Made by a program: the position numbers and the translations under genes | Shown here: positions 51,011 to 52,973 of the stretch, in pieces | How positions within the stretch are numbered: position 1 is the first letter of the stretch | Layout: the number at the start of each line of letters is the position of its first letter | Notes under the pieces: model-generated | What the model saw: the letters and a program-made list of their open reading frames with translations, nothing else | Told to the model about the DNA's origin: nothing | Databases searched by the model: none | NCBI GenBank assembly: GCA_027365345.1 | Contig: DAHXNO010000115.1 | Span: 1 to 52,973 of the forward strand | Length of the DNA stretch: 52,973 nt | Source of the DNA: Granulicella sp. | GTDB taxonomy: Bacteria > Acidobacteriota > Terriglobia > Terriglobales > Acidobacteriaceae | Direction: 5' to 3'

Positions 51011-52973
51011 GCGGCAAGTCTTTTCTTTTCAGCGCGGACATGTCGAAGTCTTCACTACAACTCTGCAAATTCGATGGGGGCAGGAATTTGCAGGCCGAGC
51101 CGCTGAAGCAAGATGGCCTGGTGGCCGGTGGGTCGGCTGACGCAGCGCTTGCGGATCGAGACGCCGGTGCGCGTGGGCAGCACGACATCGACCAATGAGA
51201 TTTGTTGGAGTTCGGCGAAGATCTTGCGCGGTTCGTCGCCGAGGCCGGCGCGTTGGCACCACTGGCCCAGGGTTTTCCAGAGCACATAAGCGAGGAAGCA
51301 AACCAGGATGTGTGCTTGCACGCGGTGTTCTTTCTGATGCCAGATGGGCCTCATGACCAGATCGCTCTTGTGGAGTCGAAACGCTTCCTCGGCCTCTGTG
51401 AGCTGGATATAGGCATGCCAGAGATCTTCTCCGCTCCAGTCGGTGACGTTGCTGCGGAGCATATAACACCCCTCGCTCAACTTCATCCAATTGCGTCGCT
51501 CGTCAAGTTTGCTCCAGCGCAGATGAGCCCATCCTCGGGTGTCGGTTTCCACTTCCACCTGGAACAAGCCTGCAGCACGGCTGTTTTTTCCCAGCAGCCT
51601 GCCTACTTGTTGGGCTACTTTTAGCGGATCCCGTTTGCGCTTGCCGCATCCTTCCGCCATGGCCTCCAACTTCTCTTCTATGCGCTGCTCGAACCGCTGG
51701 TGCATGGCTTGTTCCTTCAACTGGCGCTGGGCGCTGCGGCAAAGAATGAATACTTCCTCCCCGCCCGGGGCCGGACAGAGCTTGACCTCAAGCCCTGGGT
51801 GCACTTCACGCCAGTTGCTCGCCAGCAGTTGCTGCTCAAAGCTGCGCAACATGCTCTTGGGCGTGCCCAGGATGTAGCGCCGCCCGCCCTGCTGCAGAAA
51901 CTCCAGGTTACCGGCCGAAACCATCCCCCGGTCCATCACCCAGATGCGGTTGGCATGTCCATACTTGCTCTCCATTGCCTCGACGATCTCTTTGACCGTG
52001 GTCACATCACTACGGTTGCCGGCAAACACCTCGTAGCCGAGAGGCAGGCCACTGCGGCTGACCACCAAAGCGATGTTGACCTGCTTGCAATCCGGACGGT
52101 GATCGCGCGAATAGCCGCGCTGAGCCTGTGGATTGGCTGCGGCAATGCCTTCAAAATAGGTGCTGGTCACGTCATAGAGCAGCAGGTCGTAGTCCAGGTT
52201 GAATCACTCCCCCAACCGCTGTTTCAGATGCTTCTCTAAGGCCGTCTTGTGCGGTAACAATCGATCCAGGGTACGGTAAAGCCGGTCGTCGTTGACCTTC
52301 GCGGCCGGCACGCCCAGCAACTCTGCCAGTGCGCTGGCCTCATACCCGTGCTCGGCCAGATGCAACTCACTGCTGGGATCGAATAGTCTTCCCAGCACCA
52401 GCACCAGCGTCATCGCGCTCCACGGAACCTCTTCCCGCCCCGACGGCAAAAGCTCTTCTAAAAGCTCGCTCAAGCCCAGTTGACGCAGTAGCATCAAACC
52501 CAGCCAACCACCGCCGAAGGGGCGGCTGTGTTCCACGCGCACTCCGCGCAGGTCCACCTCGACCCAGTCCGGACTGGCCTGCCGGTCAAAAAGGCCTGCT
52601 TGCGGTGCAAACTCAGGCTGCGCTGCCCGCTGGACGCCAAGCCGACCTTGCTCATCTAACTCCCCAAGATAGGCGACCACGCGCTGACGCGGTCCACGCG
52701 CGGTCCGATAGGACTCCACCAAAGCCCAATAGGCATGCCGTTTCCCTTCTTTCCGCCGATAACAGCGTCGCAGATACACAACGCCATCCTACGCATCCCG
52801 AGGGGTTTTGCAAGGGGCCTGGTCTTCACTACACGCCGCTTCTCAGCGACCGGAAATCAGATCGGAAATGCCAGGCTCGGAAACAAGCCGTTTCCTCATA
52901 GCAATCCCCCCTTCCACCCCAGAAATCCACTCAAAATATTTTTTCAAGGGCCCTAGCTGCGGAAGTTGGGCTA
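50989..52973 (-). mobile_element. IS1634-like (IS4 superfamily) insertion sequence
   Basis: About 1.98 kb with 19-bp inverted ends TAACCCAACTTCCGCAGCT (50989-51007) and AGCTGCGGAAGTTGGGCTA (52955-52973), one mismatch. The left flank ends in CTAA and the window ends CTA right after the GGG of the right repeat, so a CTAA-containing target duplication is likely but is cut by the window edge. It interrupts a TonB-dependent receptor gene and carries a single transposase gene on the minus strand. Confidence 0.88.
51055..52779 (-). pseudogene. IS1634-like transposase with in-frame TGA
   Basis: A 574-residue transposase frame with one internal stop. The first part (GTG at 52779, YLRRCYRRKEGKRHAYWALVES, VVAYLGELDEQGR) ends ...LKQRLGE, then TGA at 52204-52206, and the same frame continues FNLDYDLLLYDVTSTYFEG. 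A Trp codon (TGG) at this place would fit the family pattern. The catalytic residues are present: Asp in LYDVTSTYFEG, Asp in VMDRGMVSAGN, Glu in LTEAEEAFRLHKSDL, followed by HRVQAHILVCFLAYVL. With the stop, the part downstream lacks a good start, so the element is probably not autonomous. Readthrough cannot be excluded by eye. Confidence 0.85.

Noticed and set aside
52204-52206. Selenocysteine or programmed readthrough at the TGA of the IS transposase
   Set aside because: No SECIS-like hairpin was recognised and family members are expected to have a normal residue there; a nonsense mutation is simpler.
1-52973. CRISPR array
   Set aside because: No series of evenly spaced repeats of 23-37 bp was seen, and no cas genes.

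Overview
The window reads as chromosomal DNA of a GC-rich, Gram-negative diderm, most likely an Acidobacteriota of the class Terriglobia. The basis is a full-length Gram-negative type YidC, an Oar-like TonB-dependent receptor with an N-terminal carboxypeptidase-regulatory domain, secreted orphan proteins of a style common in that group, and the overall gene set. No 16S rRNA or other decisive marker is present, so this assignment is inference. No rRNA, tRNA or CRISPR array was found.

Layout. 0-10 kb: asnS, the cysteine pair cysK-cysE, a secreted orphan, ychF, a lipoprotein, ddl, ilvA and a small beta-barrel protein. 10.5-14.3 kb: htpG divergent from a CSS-EAL c-di-GMP phosphodiesterase. 14.5-23.2 kb: the replication-origin neighbourhood, with dnaN, jag, yidC, yidD, rnpA and rpmH on the minus strand and dnaA on the plus strand; the rpmH-dnaA gap is the best oriC candidate. 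23.4-31.3 kb: an oxidoreductase, thrS, then accD, a methyltransferase, folC, an acyltransferase and ruvA. 31.3-36.1 kb: an accessory patch with a toxin-antitoxin pair, a DUF4143 ATPase, possible IS remnants, a SIR2-like gene with a broken-looking 5' end, and a PAS protein. 36.4-44.5 kb: two divergent orphans, DUF2461, HU, then (minus strand) a C26 peptidase, rsmG, parA, parB and a membrane methyltransferase, with three parS sites. 44.7-53 kb: a NYN-domain gene, a frameshifted IS5-like element, ilvD, proline iminopeptidase, and a TonB-dependent receptor cut by an IS1634-like element whose transposase carries an in-frame TGA and which fills the window to its last base.

How it fits together. DnaA and DnaN (replication), ParA/ParB/parS (origin segregation), HU (nucleoid) and RpmH/RnpA/YidD/YidC/Jag (ribosome, tRNA processing, membrane insertion) form the usual origin-proximal core. 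CysE-CysK make cysteine; IlvA and IlvD belong to branched-chain amino acid synthesis; AccD and an acyltransferase serve lipid synthesis; FolC and Ddl serve folate and peptidoglycan.

A recurring signal is a TANNNT hexamer (possible -10 box) ending 5-8 nt before a start codon, usually without a Shine-Dalgarno sequence, at about fifteen genes. This suggests widespread leaderless transcription, and it was used to choose several starts. Other points of interest are a parS site inside a peptidase coding sequence, two divergent genes sharing one overlapping -10 element, palindromes over the dnaN and DUF4143 promoters, a 10-codon leader ORF overlapping the iminopeptidase start, and a 50-bp hairpin behind HU.
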